Assembly: GCA_011799875.1 (NCBI GenBank)
Contig: JAAAXO010000339.1
Coordinates: forward strand, 428,167 to 492,166
DNA: 64,000 nucleotides
Source of the DNA: Thinopyrum elongatum
Taxonomy: Eukaryota; Streptophyta; Magnoliopsida; Poales; Poaceae
Direction: 5' to 3'
Part shown: piece by piece, positions 48,301 through 59,539 of the stretch
Numbering within the stretch: the first letter of the stretch is position 1
Layout: each line of letters opens with the position of its first letter
Position numbers and translations under genes: made by a program
The notes under the pieces: model-generated
The model's input: the letters and a program-made list of their open reading frames with translations, nothing else
The model's database searches: none
Told to the model about the DNA's origin: nothing

Positions 48301-49804
48301 TGACGCGCTTCGGTGCTTCAATTTGCTCAATGGCTTTGATCTTGTCAGGATTGGCTTCAATTCCACGTTGAGACACAAAGAACCCGAGAAGCTTGCCGGA
48401 GGGAACTCCAAACACGCACTTCTCGGGGTTGAGCTTCAGGTTGATCTTGCGCAGATTTACAAAAGTTTCTTCTAGATCTTGAACCAAAGTAGCCCTGTCC
48501 TTGCTTTTGACCACTATATCATCCATATAGGCTTCCACATTTCTGTGCAGCTGAGGCTCAAAAGCAATCTGGACGGCTCTTGCAAATGTTGAACCAGCAT
48601 TTTTCAAACCAAATGGCGTACGTACGAAACAGTATGTGCCACAGGGTGTGATAAATGCGGTCTTTTCCTCATCTTCCTCAGCCATGAAGATTTGATGATA
48701 CCCTGAATATGCGTCAAGAAATGAAAGCAAATCACATCCTGCCGTGGAGTCAACAATCTGGTCTATGCGGGGCAAAGGAAATGGGTCTTTGGGACAAGCT
48801 TTATTGACATCAGTGAAATCAATACAAAGCCTCCATTTTCCATTCGCTTTGCGCACGACAACAGGATTGGCCAACCACGTAGGATGGAGCACTCCTCTGA
48901 CGAGGCCTGCTGCTTCCAACTTCTTGATTTCTTCCGCAATAAACTCTTGCCGCTCCACAGCTTGCTTTCTGGCTTTCTGCTTGACGGGCCTCGCGTGGGG
49001 ACAGACGGCAAGGTGGTGCTCAATTACTTTCCTGGGAACACCGGGGATGTCGGACGGTTGCCATGCAAACACGTCGACATTCGCCCACAGGAAAGCAACG
49101 AGCGCGCTTTCCTATTTGTTGTCAAGTGTGGCACTAATGGTGAAGGAACCACCAGTGCCGTCCTCCTTGGCGGGCACCTTCTTTGTCGCTGGCGGAGCGG
49201 CTTTGTTCTTCTTGCACTTGCCGGTGGAGCTCTCTGGTGCGTCCTCGACGGCAGCGCAGCACTCCGAAGAGGTGCGCTTGCCGGAGTGGGCACAGGAGCT
49301 CTTGCCGGACTTCCTCTTGTTCTTCCCCCCGGGAGCTTCAGCGGCAAGTGCCTTGGCGGCAGTTGCGGCAGCTGCTTCCTGGTAGATCTTGTCGGCGCAA
49401 ATAAGTGCATCCTTCTTATCGCAGGGAACTATGATAACACTTACTGGGCCAGGCATCTTCAACACGTTGTAGGCATAATGAGAGGCTGCCATGAACTTGG
49501 CGAGCGCTGGACGGCCAAGTATCCCATTATAAGGCAATGGAATATCGGCAACGTCAAAGGTGACCTTCTCGGTCCGGTAGTTCAGCTCGCCGCCAAATGT
49601 CACTGGCAGCGTGATCTTGCCTTTCGGCTTGCTCCTTCCTGGATTGACTCCTTGGAAAGTACCAGTTTCCTCAAGCTCGCCGTCAGGGATTTGAAGTTTC
49701 TGGAGCACAGCGGGCGAAATCAGATTCAAGCCGGCCCCACCGTCAACTAACATCTTCGTGACCTTGAGGTTGCCGATGTTGGTGAAACCAACATCGGCAA
49801 GCAC
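45383..49804 (-). pseudogene. Tat-lineage PR-RT-RNase H-aRNH-INT polyprotein, with stops
   Basis: Order in sense: protease with LVDGGAGLNLI (about 49745), RT with YMDD (48518-48529), a first RNase H remnant, a second archaeal-type RNase H (YFDGAF, NTAEYEGLLAGL, RGDSQLVVRQV, NDIADGLSKRA; about 47540-47180), a Pro/Ala-rich repeat linker (about 47100-46690), integrase zinc region (about 46430-46300) and core (ITDNGTQF, NGQAERANAEVLRG; about 46050-45920). The dual RNase H marks the Tat/Retand group. Three in-frame stops: TAG near 49112, TAG near 46286, TGA near 45725. All fit C-to-T changes. It is inactive. Confidence 0.88.
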
Positions 49805-51981
49805 CCGACCGCCGTTGTGCGGTCAGGGTGGTCCTCAATGTCAAAGACGATAGGCGTGTCGGACCACTTCAGAAGCTTTCTGGCGTCAACAGATGGTTCC
49901 GCCGCATTGATCTCTCGCGCCCACTGTTTAAGTTGGCGGTGAGAAGAATGCAACGAAGCACCACCGTCAACACACAAGACTTCTGCGGCTTTCTGAAATT
50001 CGTGCTCACTGGATTCTTCATCATCTAGATCATCATCATCATCATCTTTGTCGCGGCCACGAGGAGGCCTGTCTCTCTGCTGCTGCTTGGCCTTGCCGCG
50101 ACGCCCTCCTCGGGCAATGCGCTTCTTGCCGGACCCGCCAGCACCTTCTGGGGCCTTCTCCTTGTCGCGCCTCTCATACTCAGCTTTCTGCTGTTCAACA
50201 AGCTGCTCGACTCGTCGGCAGTTCTGGAGATCGTGTCCCTTGGTGCAAAGGATCTTGCAATATTGCTTGTCGGAGCCGTCCTGCTTGTCGGCAGCCGCCA
50301 AGGCCTGACAGTTGGCGCACGCGGCAATCTCCTTGCCGGAGCCCTCGACTTTGGCCTTGTCGGCGCTGCCGTTGCCGCTGGACTGTTCGACGGCAAGCAC
50401 AGCTTTGCCCTTTTTCTTCCTGTTGTTCCGCCGCCGGCCCTTCTTTGCCGGGGCGGTACCTTCGCTGTCAGAGCTCCCCCCTGCGCCAACACCTTCACCG
50501 GGAAGTTTCCTTCCCTCTTCAGCACGCGCACACTTGTCGGCGAGAGCATATAGTTGGCCAATGTCTCTGACCTTGGTCATCGCCATTTCCTCCCGCATCT
50601 TGCGGTTACGCACGTTCTGATGGAACGCGCTAATAACCGCAGCGGGGTGAACATCTGGGATGTTGTACTGTACGCGGCTGAACCTTTGAATGTATTTGCG
50701 CAGGGGCTCTCCTTCCTTCTGGGGGATGAGATGAAGATCACTCTCCTGGCCATGAGGTTGATGTCCGCCGGTAAAGGCACCAACAAACTGATGGCACAGG
50801 TCCGCCCATGAAGAAATGGAGTTCTCCGGCAGGTGCATGAGCCATGAGACGACGTTGCGCTTTAACACGAGCGGGAAGTAGTTAGCAAGAATCTTGTCGT
50901 CTCGTCCCCCGGCAGCTTGCACCGCAATGGTGTAAATGCTGAGGAACTCCGACGGGTGTGTCTTGCCATCATACTTCTCCGGCACGTCAGGCTTGAAAGC
51001 CTTGCGGTTGGGCCACTGGACCTGCCGCAGCTCACGGGTGAACGCTGGACAACTTACTGCGTACGGCAAGTCGCCAGGATCCCCTGGCGCATGCATGTCA
51101 ACAGCGGGCCCTGCGCGTCTGTCGGACTGACGATGCGCTTCTCTCCTTCGCTCGATAGTGGTACGAGCATCTTCTCCTCTGCGTTCCTGAAGAACGAGGC
51201 GCTGGTCACGACGAGCTCGCGGGTCAGACGACGTCGTGGAATCATCGCCACGGGCGTCATTTCGACGTGTCGGCGACCGAGGCCGTCTGGGCGGGGAGTG
51301 TACGGTTGTTGCCCCCTCGCCGTTCTTGTTGGTGACAGCATTGTCACCAGTTCTCTTGTCGGCCGCGCGCACCGGGTCGGCATCAGCGAAGCTGAGAAGG
51401 CTCTGAATGGTTGCCCTCCACTCGTCAAGCTTATCTGCTGGTGGAGGGAAGTTCAGGAGCAGCTGCGCATGCGCCAACGCTTCTGCTGGTGAGGGAGGTA
51501 TCGAGTGGCGTGAGGACTGTGGGATGCTCTTACTCCTAACAGTGTTAGAAGGAGCATCTCCACGCCCAGGCGACCGTACCTCGACCCCACCAACGTGTTG
51601 ATGCGTATGGTGACCCCGCGCATCTCGAGATCGATGAGCAAGTTCATTATCCAGGGAGCGCCTGGCACCTGGGGCGTCAGGACGCTGCCTGTCACGGGCT
51701 TCTTGCGAAGGCCGCAGCGTCTGAACCGGCGCAGGCGTTCCAGAACGCGCAGCACAGTTTCTGGAGCTTGCAGGGCCAGCAGCAGCGAGCAGCGCTGCGT
51801 TCCCAGACCCAGCAGCGCCAAGATTGGCGTTGCTGGCCCGGTTTTGGACAGGTGGAGGTAATAGGAGCTCTCGCTCTCCAGTCCCCCCAGCAGCCGCAAT
51901 CACGTCGGCACCCTCCTGCATGGGAACAGGCGGGTTGGACGTAGACGCACCGATGGCCGAAGTCTTCTTTTTTGGAGCCAT
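49747..51981 (-). pseudogene. Tat-lineage Gag
   Basis: ATG at 51981 (MAPKKK). A long disordered, Arg/Pro-rich N-terminal third is followed by the capsid region (PEKYDGKTHPSEFLSIY, SWADLCHQFVGAF, EGEPLRKYIQRFSR) and a divergent zinc knuckle (YCKILCTKGHDLQNC). It overlaps the protease frame near 49800 in a different frame. The shift occurs in a stretch that should be collinear, so I read it as a frameshift mutation, but programmed shifting cannot be excluded. Confidence 0.82.
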
Positions 51982-52043
51982 AAGGCGGAGGATGGCCCAA
52001 AAACTAACGCGCAAATCGCTAGATTAGGTTCACACAACCTCCC

Positions 52044-52061
52044 CCCCTACCTGGCGCGCCA
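52044..52061 (-). promoter_or_regulatory. Tat primer-binding site (tRNA-Arg type)
   Basis: In sense TGGCGCGCCAGGTAGGGG, 18 nt, four bases after the LTR end. It complements the 3' end of a plant tRNA-Arg as I remember it (…CCTACCTGGCGCG plus CCA). The leader after it diverges from tRNA, as normal. Confidence 0.75.
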
Positions 52062-52065
52062 AAGA

Positions 52066-53026
52066 TGTCGGGGACGAATCCGCGATCACCTATGGGACCC
52101 AGGGAAGGACCCCTTTACGTTCGGCAGGGAGAGACGGTCACACGAAGAGCAAATCTAGCGAAGAACATGACAGCACACGAGAGAGATTTTACCCAGGTTC
52201 GGGCCGCACGGATGCGTAAAACCCTACTCCTGCTTTTTGGTGTATTATCTGGATGATTGTTCTAGCTCCAGGAGCGCTACAGTACAGAGTAGCTGCGTAC
52301 AATACTGGAGTTCTCCATCTCCCAGTTCCTAACCCCCCTCCACGTTGCCTATGGGCCTCCTTTTATACGCACAAAGGGGTCACCAACAGGTGGCAAACAG
52401 TAAAGGTAGAGGTGGAAAGTTGCTACAGTAAGGCCATTATTACTAGGATGACATGTCCTACCTACCACTGACGGCAGGGGACAAGGGCATTAAATGCCCA
52501 TGCCTTAGCTGTCCAGATACATGTACCCGGACGTCTTGGACGTGGGAAAAGCCTATCCCACCTGCTCCTGCACCGCTAGCTACAGAGTACCGCCGTCTAC
52601 ACAGTGCCCTGCCACACACGCTTGGAAGGACCCAGAGCGCCACGCTGGCAGAGGCACCGGAGCAGCACAGTAGCACAGTGGTACAGTAACGCTTGCCGCG
52701 GCAAGACCTTGCCGCACCTGACAGCTTGCCGCGCAAGGTAACTTGCCGGGGCAAGTACCTTGCCGCAGCCAATACCTTGCCGCAGCCAATGACTTGCCGG
52801 GGCAAGTACTCTGCTACAGCAAACCTCAGGCTGGGCCTCAACTGTCCCTCCCGGCAAGCTCCTCTTGCCGGGGCCTTGACTCTTGCTTTGTATACTTTGT
52901 TCTTGAATGGCTTAATAACCTTGAGCTTCTCTCTGGCTGTCCTCCCGTAAGCCTGGCCGCGGGATGCTGCTACTGCCCGTGCACAAGTACGGGGTACTAG
53001 GGTACCCCTATTCTAGTACACCGACA
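52066..53026 (-). repeat. Tat LTR b (middle LTR)
   Basis: 961 bp with inverted ends TGTCGG...CCGACA. In sense it is the 5' LTR of the gag-pol copy on its left and also the 3' LTR of the deletion derivative on its right. It contains a cluster of CTTGCCG palindromes (52692-52810), including the perfect CTTGCCGCGGCAAG. Confidence 0.88.
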
Positions 53027-53040
53027 GGAGCCCCCGGGCC
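53027..53040 (-). promoter_or_regulatory. Polypurine-like tract before Tat 3' LTR
   Basis: In sense, GGCCCGGGGGCTCC precedes TGTCGG. G-rich tract in the position expected for plus-strand priming; pyrimidine interruptions make it imperfect. Confidence 0.55.
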
Positions 53041-53235
53041 TGGGCCACACACGGTGCCGGGCGTTGTTGGGCCAGGCCCAAACAGTGCACGGGCACGCGT
53101 GGCTGGGATAAGCCGAAACGTCTCTATGCTGTTTAATTGCACGCTCTCCCACGCGTCGCGCGTTGAATGCGGAGCGTGGGAAGCGTGCGCAGTTATCTCG
53201 AATGACGAAGGGGCGGATGGTTCCGCATCTTTCCC

Positions 53236-53244
53236 CATAAAAGG
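53236..53244 (+). promoter_or_regulatory. TATA-like box for the antisense gene
   Basis: CATAAAAGG lies about 155 bp before the antisense ATG at 53399, between the LTR and the gene, on the gene's strand. It suggests that the antisense gene has its own promoter outside the LTR. The assignment rests on position only. Confidence 0.4.
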
Positions 53245-53398
53245 AGGGACCTGCAGAAGCACTCGCACACCCCTCTCACCATTCTCGATCTCCAAATCTC
53301 CGCCTTCTTCTTCCTCCGCTCTAAAACAAAAGCGGTTTCCCAATCCTCCGCCACCGCGCGCGTCCGCATCTCCCTCGGTCCTCAGCTCCGCCTTCGCC

Positions 53399-56080
53399 AT
53401 GCCTCCCAAAGGAGAAAAGGGGAAGACGGGGAAGTCCTCAAGGACAGAGACCCAGGCGCAGATGAAGAGGTAGAAGTACGCGCTCTTTGCTCCGACGCTC
53501 ACGGGGGCGGATCTGAAGGCCAAGTTCCAGGGCATGTGGGCCGCGAGGACCAAGGCGCATCCGGCCACCCGTGTTCACCCAGCCACCGACGAGAGCGAAG
53601 TGAGCAAGTACCCCTTCTTCGCTTGCTACTTTTGGTGCGGGCTCTGCCCACCGTACTCGGATTTCTTCAGCGACGTCATGTACACCTTCAACCTCCGTCT
53701 GCTGGATCTCACACCGAATGCCGTATCCACCATGGCAATATTTGCGCACCTGTGCGAGAACTTCGTCGGCGTCGCACCCAACACCGCGCTGTTCAGGCAT
53801 TACTTCACTCCCCGTGCTGAAAAGGGGGAGCCTCTCACTATTGGCGTCTCGTTCGTTTCAAGATTGGGCGCCAAGGAGCATTATCTGAAGGGGGATCTCC
53901 GCCCAAGATGGGGAGAAATCCGGTCTGAATGGTGTTGGATCATTGACGACGAGCCGCCACCATACTGTGAGCTTCGCAAGACCCCAGCAGCGCGTGGCAC
54001 AGACTGGAGCGATCTGGATCCCCAGGACAAAAAGCTGGAGATTGCCGCTGCCAGGATCATACGGCTCAGGGAGGCCGGGCTCACCATAGGGATGGTTGGC
54101 GCAGACTTCCTCCGCCGCCGCATTGCTCCTCTGTAGCAGAGAGGAAGGCCGGCCTCTGATTGGAAGAACCCAGCCGATATCATGCGGCTGCGCCCTGGAC
54201 TGATCAACAACTTCACAGTTCTGCAGCACGACTTTTTAATGCGAGAACTGTTCAAGCAAGAGACAGATCCAGAAAAGCGCGACAAGGCGTTCACGCTGCC
54301 GAAGCACATCGTGCCCCTTTGCAACAACTCCGCATTGAGTGCAATCATCGCTATGATGCCGCTCTGCAATGCGCACAGCGTTGAAGCAACTTGGGACGTG
54401 CCGCTCGAAGAAGACGTGCGGCGATTCTTTGACTCCACGGTCGAAAAGCAGGTCCGGGTGGAAGAGTGGCTCGTCCGCAACACCACTGAGCAAGAAATAG
54501 AATTCATTGCTCGAAGAGTGGAGGAGGACAGGCTCGCCAGGGAAGCTGGCGATTTTGGTTATACTTTGGCGGAGCTCGACGAGGCACAAAAGGAGAGCCT
54601 TGCCGAGCAGGGGATGCTCGCCGGGAAGGGCGAGCTCGCCGCACCCGGCAAGGATGTCGGGCCAAGACAGCCTGCCGACGAGTCAGGCAGCTCGGAGGAT
54701 GAGGGCTCCTCTTCCGAGGAGGGCACCGAAAGCCCACCGCAGTCAGAGTCCCCAGCCCCTCCGAGGGGGAAACGCCTTCGCAGGCTTGGCAAAGTGGCTG
54801 AGCGGCAAGAAGTTCAACAACCGCCGGAGCGCCGTTCGACGCGCTCGACCGCGGCAAGGGCTGGTGCTGCGGGAGTGTCTCACGCGCCCCCGGCAACTGG
54901 AGCAGGGTCATCAAAGACCGCTGCTACTACCCCCGCCAAGCGGCCAAGGAGCCCAGCTCCCCCTCCTCCCCCTCCTCACACGGAGGCGGACTTTGATTTT
55001 TCCGCTCTGAGCGAAGAGGACGACGAGGAAGAGTAAGTTCCCTTGCCGCGACCCTCAATCTTTGTAAGGTTTTGTTTCTGTCCTCACTTGTCGCGCTCCG
55101 GCCTTGCTTCCGCAGGGAGGAAACTTTGGCGGAGAGGACAAGGAAGAGAGCTAAGGTCTCGACGAGCAAGACCGTGGTGGTCGTCGAAGATGAGCCCACG
55201 GCAACCACATGGAGAGCGTCTGAGACCGTCCCGACCAGCTCGGAGCCCAGCCCTCGTTGCAGCCCCCAGCGCAGCCCCCAGCGTAAGTATTTCAACTACC
55301 TTTCGCTGGCGGTCGCTGAGGAACAAGCATTTTGTTACTGACATCTTTGGGCGTGTAGGAGAGGAGCAGCAAGTGGAGCCATCTGAAGGTGCTCCAGAAG
55401 TACCACCCCCCTCGACCACACCGCCAAGGAGAAGATCTCCGGTAAGGGCTCCCACTAGCGAGCCGAGCCACGAAGAGGAGCCGGCAAGCGCCGAAGCGCC
55501 AAGCACCAGCGCTGGCGACCCCACCCCAATGACAAACGTTGACGGGGGAGGGGAGCCCACCGCTCCTGAGCTCAACACGGGTAAACCCACTTGCCGCAAA
55601 ACTCTTTCTGCTTTCTTTCTTTTGTCTTCTTGAATTTCTTCCTGAAGCTCTTTTTGCTTTACTTCTCGGGTTGGCAGAGCCCTCCTCGGTGGAGCCAATG
55701 AACATTGACTCTTCTGCCGAGGAGAACACCGCAGGGGCCGTCGACGACGAGGCCGCCAAGGCCGCCGCTGCCAAGGCCGACAAGCTGGCAGCCGACAAGC
55801 TTGCCGACGAAGAAGCTGCTAGGGCTGCCGAAGAGGCCGGCAAGGCCGCCGAGGATAATACCGCCAAGGCGCCCACCGATGAAGCCGCCAAGGCTGCTGA
55901 AGCTGAGGCCGCCCAGAAGGCTGCTGAGGAGGCCGGCGAGGGAGCCGGTGGTCGTACTGACGGCCCTGAGGCCACAGGAGCGACAGGCGCTACTCCGACC
56001 ACGGGTCCCTCAACCACTGAAGAGGCGGCAGCGCCCAACTCGCCTCCGCCAAGCAAATACATCCGGGTCGGCGAGAACGT
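53399..56080 (+). pseudogene. Tat-element antisense gene, 5' part, with three introns
   Basis: ATG at 53399 (MPPKGEKGK). Exon 1 encodes a folded-looking domain (KYPFFACYFWCGLCPP, DLTPNAVSTMAIFAHLCENF, WCWIIDDEPP) that resembles the plant 'putative gypsy-type transposon' family found antisense in Tat elements. Introns inferred at 55033-55115 (GTAAGT...CAG), 55283-55358 (GTAAGT...TAG) and 55581-55677 (GTAAAC...CAG) keep the frame. Stops at 53471-53473 and 54134-54136 break it. It ends at a junction (56079) with tRNA-like sequence and an LTR, so the coiled-coil 3' half is missing. The overlap with 34196-35310 is nearly identical. Confidence 0.8.
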
Positions 56081-56106
56081 AGGTTCGACCCCTACCTGGC
56101 GCGCCA
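56079..56106. other. 28-nt primer-tRNA 3' end captured at an LTR junction
   Basis: Plus strand: GTAGGTTCGACCCC followed by TACCTGGCGCGCCA. This is a full T arm, acceptor strand and CCA of a tRNA-Arg. A normal site holds only the last 18 nt (compare 52044-52061, where the bases beyond differ). The extra ten include the TTCGA loop. On the left it joins the antisense gene at GAGAACGT. It is not a tRNA gene, because no other arms are present. Confidence 0.82.
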
Positions 56107-56110
56107 AAGA

Positions 56111-57104
56111 TGTCCGGGACGAATCCGCGATCACCTATGGGACCCAGGGAAGGACCCCTTTACGTTCGGCAGGGAGAGACGGTCGCACGAAGAGCAAATC
56201 TAGCGAAGAACACGACAGCGCACGAGAGAGATTTACCCAGGTTCGGGCCGCACGGATGCGTAAAACCCTACTCCTGCTTTTTGGTGTATTATCTGGATGA
56301 TTATTCTAGCTCCAGGAGCGCTACAGTACAGAGTAGCTACGTACAATACTGGAGTTCTCAATCTCCCAGTTCCTAACCCCGCTCCACGTTGCCTATGGGC
56401 CTCCTTTTATACGCACAAAGGGGTCACCAACAGGTGGCAAACAGTAAAGGTAGAGGTGGAAAGTTGCTACAGTAAGGCCATTATTACTAGGATGACATGT
56501 CCTACCTACCACTGACGGCAGGGGACAAGGGCATTAAATGCCCATGCCTTAGCTGTCCAGATACATGTACCCGGACGTCTTGGACATGGGAAAAGCCTAT
56601 CCCACCTGCTCCTGCACCGCTAGCTACAGAGTACCGCCGTCTACACAGTGCCCTGCCACACACGCTTGGAAGGACCCAGAGCGCCACGCTGGCAGAGGCA
56701 CCGGAGCAGCACAGTAGCACAGTGGTACAGTAACGCTTGCCGCGGCAAGACCTTGCCGCACCTGACAGCTTGCCGCAACCAATAGCTTGCCGCGCAAGGT
56801 AACTTGCCGGGGCAAGTACCTTGCCGCAGCTGCTATCTTGCCGCAGCCAATACCTTGCCGCAGCCAATGACTTGCCGGGGCAAGTACTCTGCTACAACAA
56901 ACCTCAGGCTGGGCCTCAACTGTCCCTCCCGGCAAGCTCCTCTTGCCGGGGCCTTGACTCTTGCTTTGTATACTTTGTTCTTGAATGGCTTAATAACCTT
57001 GAGCTTCTCTCTGGCTGTCCTCCCGTAAGCCTGGCCGCGGGATGCTGCTACTGCCCGTGCACAAGTACGGGGTACTAGTGTACCGCTATTCTAGTACACC
57101 GACA
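56111..57104 (-). repeat. Tat LTR a (outer 5' LTR)
   Basis: 994 bp, begins TGTCCGGG and ends CCGACA on the plus strand. Close to LTR b, with extra CTTGCCG units (about 56770 and 56825). The outer flank GTGTT lies in a chromovirus pol, its likely insertion target. The matching left flank is outside the window. Confidence 0.88.
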
Positions 57105-57461
57105 GTGTTGATACGCTTGTTTTCTTGGGTTTTGTTGTGTCTTCTAAGGGTGTTCATGTAGATGAATCTAAGATCAATGCTATCAAGACTTGGCCTCAAC
57201 CAACCAACTTGCAACAAATGCGTAGTTTTCTTGGTTTAGCCGGTTTCTATCGTAGATTCGTGAAGGATTTTAGCACCATTGCATCCCCTTTACATGCTTT
57301 GAGTAAGAAGAATGCACCCTTTGTTTGGGGACCATCCCAAGATACCGCATTCAATGAGCTAACGAATTTGCTTACACATGCTCCTTTGCTTGCTTTACCA
57401 AACTTTGATAAACCCTTTGAGATTCATTGCGATGCTAGTGGTTATGGCATAGGAGGTGTGT
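57105..57461 (+). pseudogene. Third chromovirus, RT/RNase H fragment
   Basis: Encodes the RT thumb and start of RNase H ([48 protein letters not shown]). Clearly different from C pol at the same place. It is cut at GGAGGTGTGT by a Q LTR. A likely continuation (VLMQ...) is inverted at 61680-62631. Confidence 0.8.
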
Positions 57462-57905
57462 TGATGAGGACATGAATACCTTGGATACGACCAAAAATAT
57501 TGCATACATGTATATTTGTGAGGTGATTTCTAATGCAAACTATGCAATAATTTATTTGTGTCATCCAGGACAAAAATACTTCACAAACTTTTGTGCCATG
57601 TCTAATTGCAGGTGTATGGGACATTTGTACAATTCACATATGAAGATAAGGGAAAACGAGAAGTTTAGGTGCTGTTCAAAAAGTCCTCTCACGTCACTTT
57701 TGGGCCAAGAGAAGATAGAGTCCAAGTCTCTCACGTTCTGGATTCAGATTCGGACTGCACAGACATACCTGACTCAAAACGCCAAGAACTTTTTCATACG
57801 GACTCCGAATTGGGTGATTCTTTTTTTGTTGGAAAGTAGATTTCGTGCTCTTTCCAACCCAATTGGATTCACCTTAAAATTCATCCGGAGCTATGAGTTA
57901 TCGAT
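57462..57905 (+). repeat. Type Q LTR 21, 5' 444 bp only
   Basis: Starts TGATGAGGACATGAATACC and is almost the same as LTR 3. It breaks in U3 at GAGTTATCGAT and is joined to C RT sequence. The sequence quality also changes here, so the junction may be an assembly product. Confidence 0.75.
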
Positions 57906-58305
57906 CGTTGCCCAACCGTGCACCATACCGTACCAATCCAGTAGGAACGAAGAGATTACGTCAAGTACAGGCTGTCTCACAAGTTATATACGCGTAATCC
58001 TATCCTTTGTGCTGTTCCTATTATTCTAGTGCCAGAAAAAGGATGGTTAAATCGCGTGTAGTTGTGTTGATTTGTAGAGCTTAATATATTACTATTCGTT
58101 TCGTCATCCTATTCCTAGACTAGTATGATCATCTTATGAATTGAGTCTTACAATAATTATCCAAGTTTATTGCGTAGTGGGATCCATCAACTTGTTAGAC
58201 ATTGGGGGGGATGAATGGAAAACGCATTTAAAACAAAGTTTGGATATATGAGTGGTTAGTCATGCCTTTTGGTTATAACTAATGCACCTAGTACTTTCAT
58301 GAGAT
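57906..58305 (+). pseudogene. Type C RT fragment, heavily corrupted
   Basis: Recognisable as the RT segment found near 5353-5780, but with many single-base gains and losses, so no frame survives. No function. Confidence 0.7.
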
Positions 58306-58630
58306 AATCAATTCAGAGATGCCAATGTTGAAATAACGCTCAACGACGTGCTGTGCTGTCCTAGGCTAGACCGGACTAGAGACGTGAGCCTAGAACCAAT
58401 GAGGTCACTTGTTTGTAGCACAAACTAGCATCAATAAGGATACGAAGTCTTCTTGCAAGCAGAGTATAAGTCAGATCACAATGGCAGTTAAGAATGATTT
58501 GAACACAACGCCAAGAAGTAGCATGAAATAATACGCAACACTCCTCCCCAACTTCCTCTAGAAACGTTGTGCCAATTTTCTGATAATTTTTCTCAAGAAT
58601 GGCACTAAATCAGCATTTCAAACGGCAAAA
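58306..58630 (-). mobile_element. Type Q leader fragment
   Basis: Matches the inverse of 41100-41425, including the hairpin block and the CAAAA end that abuts an LTR start. It repeats the TTTTG insertion junction seen at 41099/41100. Confidence 0.7.
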
Positions 58631-59539
58631 TGAGAGGACATCAATACCATTGTTCAACCCCCGCCCCCTAGCTTCTATACATATCTGGCCAATTACTAGA
58701 GCTCGCGCACGTCAATTAAAATATCAGGTACTTTCGTTTTTGGTAATGATTCTAAAGTTCATGAGAATATGATGCTGCCTAAATTGGATACATTTGTTTT
58801 GCTTACAAATGAAGGGCCCTAGCTTGGACAAGAAAGAGAACCTTGGAAAAGTTCAAGCATGGGATGATGGCATGCACAAGGGGAAACAAGAACGGATTTC
58901 AAAGTGATGATTTCAGGACTTTAAGCCACCATAATGAGTTGCAGGACGCCTTGGACCGAAATATTACGAAAGAGTCACTTCTAAATTTCGTCCAAGGCAT
59001 TATGAGGTGCTGCGTCACTTATATGGGCCAGGCCCATGTAATTTCGAAATACTTGAGTATAGGCTGTTTTAGAATCGTATGTGGGGGAAACAAGAGATAG
59101 GGTTGGTTTCGGACCCCTCCTTCAAGGGCCACGAAATCCCCTCCTCTTCCTCCATATATACAGCCCTTAGGGCAACCGTTTAGACTTGGGTTTTGTTTAG
59201 ATTAAAAGTTCGCCATAGCTGCAACTTCGCGTACTTCGTTTGTGTCAACGACCAGACCAAGACGTCACAGAACCCCACCTTGATCAATAAAGCTTTCATC
59301 TTAATTCGCAATATCCAGATTGCAAATCTTAGTTTCTTGCTTGTTTCGTTTGCTTGCAGGAGCTAGACCCTCGTGGTCAGGTTGATTGTGCTCCGGCGTG
59401 GTCAATAACCTCTCGGAGTGTTTAGCGATTGCTAAGGCGCGACGTCCTCGCATGTTTGTAGTCGGATCGTCAAAGTCTACTCCACCAACAAACGATAGCT
59501 ATCATCTCATCGAAAGATCGGGACACCCTCGCCTCATCA
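58631..59539 (+). repeat. Type C LTR 22 (noisy)
   Basis: C-type LTR with many small deletions, including in the start (TGAGAGG) and end (CTCATCA). Followed by PBS and leader. Confidence 0.75.

Noticed and set aside
47249..49750. Plus-strand frames of 130-290 codons over Tat pol
   Set aside because: They are complements of clearly recognised RT, RNase H and protease sequence, without motifs of their own.
56079..56106. tRNA gene
   Set aside because: Only the T arm, acceptor strand and CCA are present. No D arm or anticodon arm exists nearby, and CCA is not encoded in plant tRNA genes.
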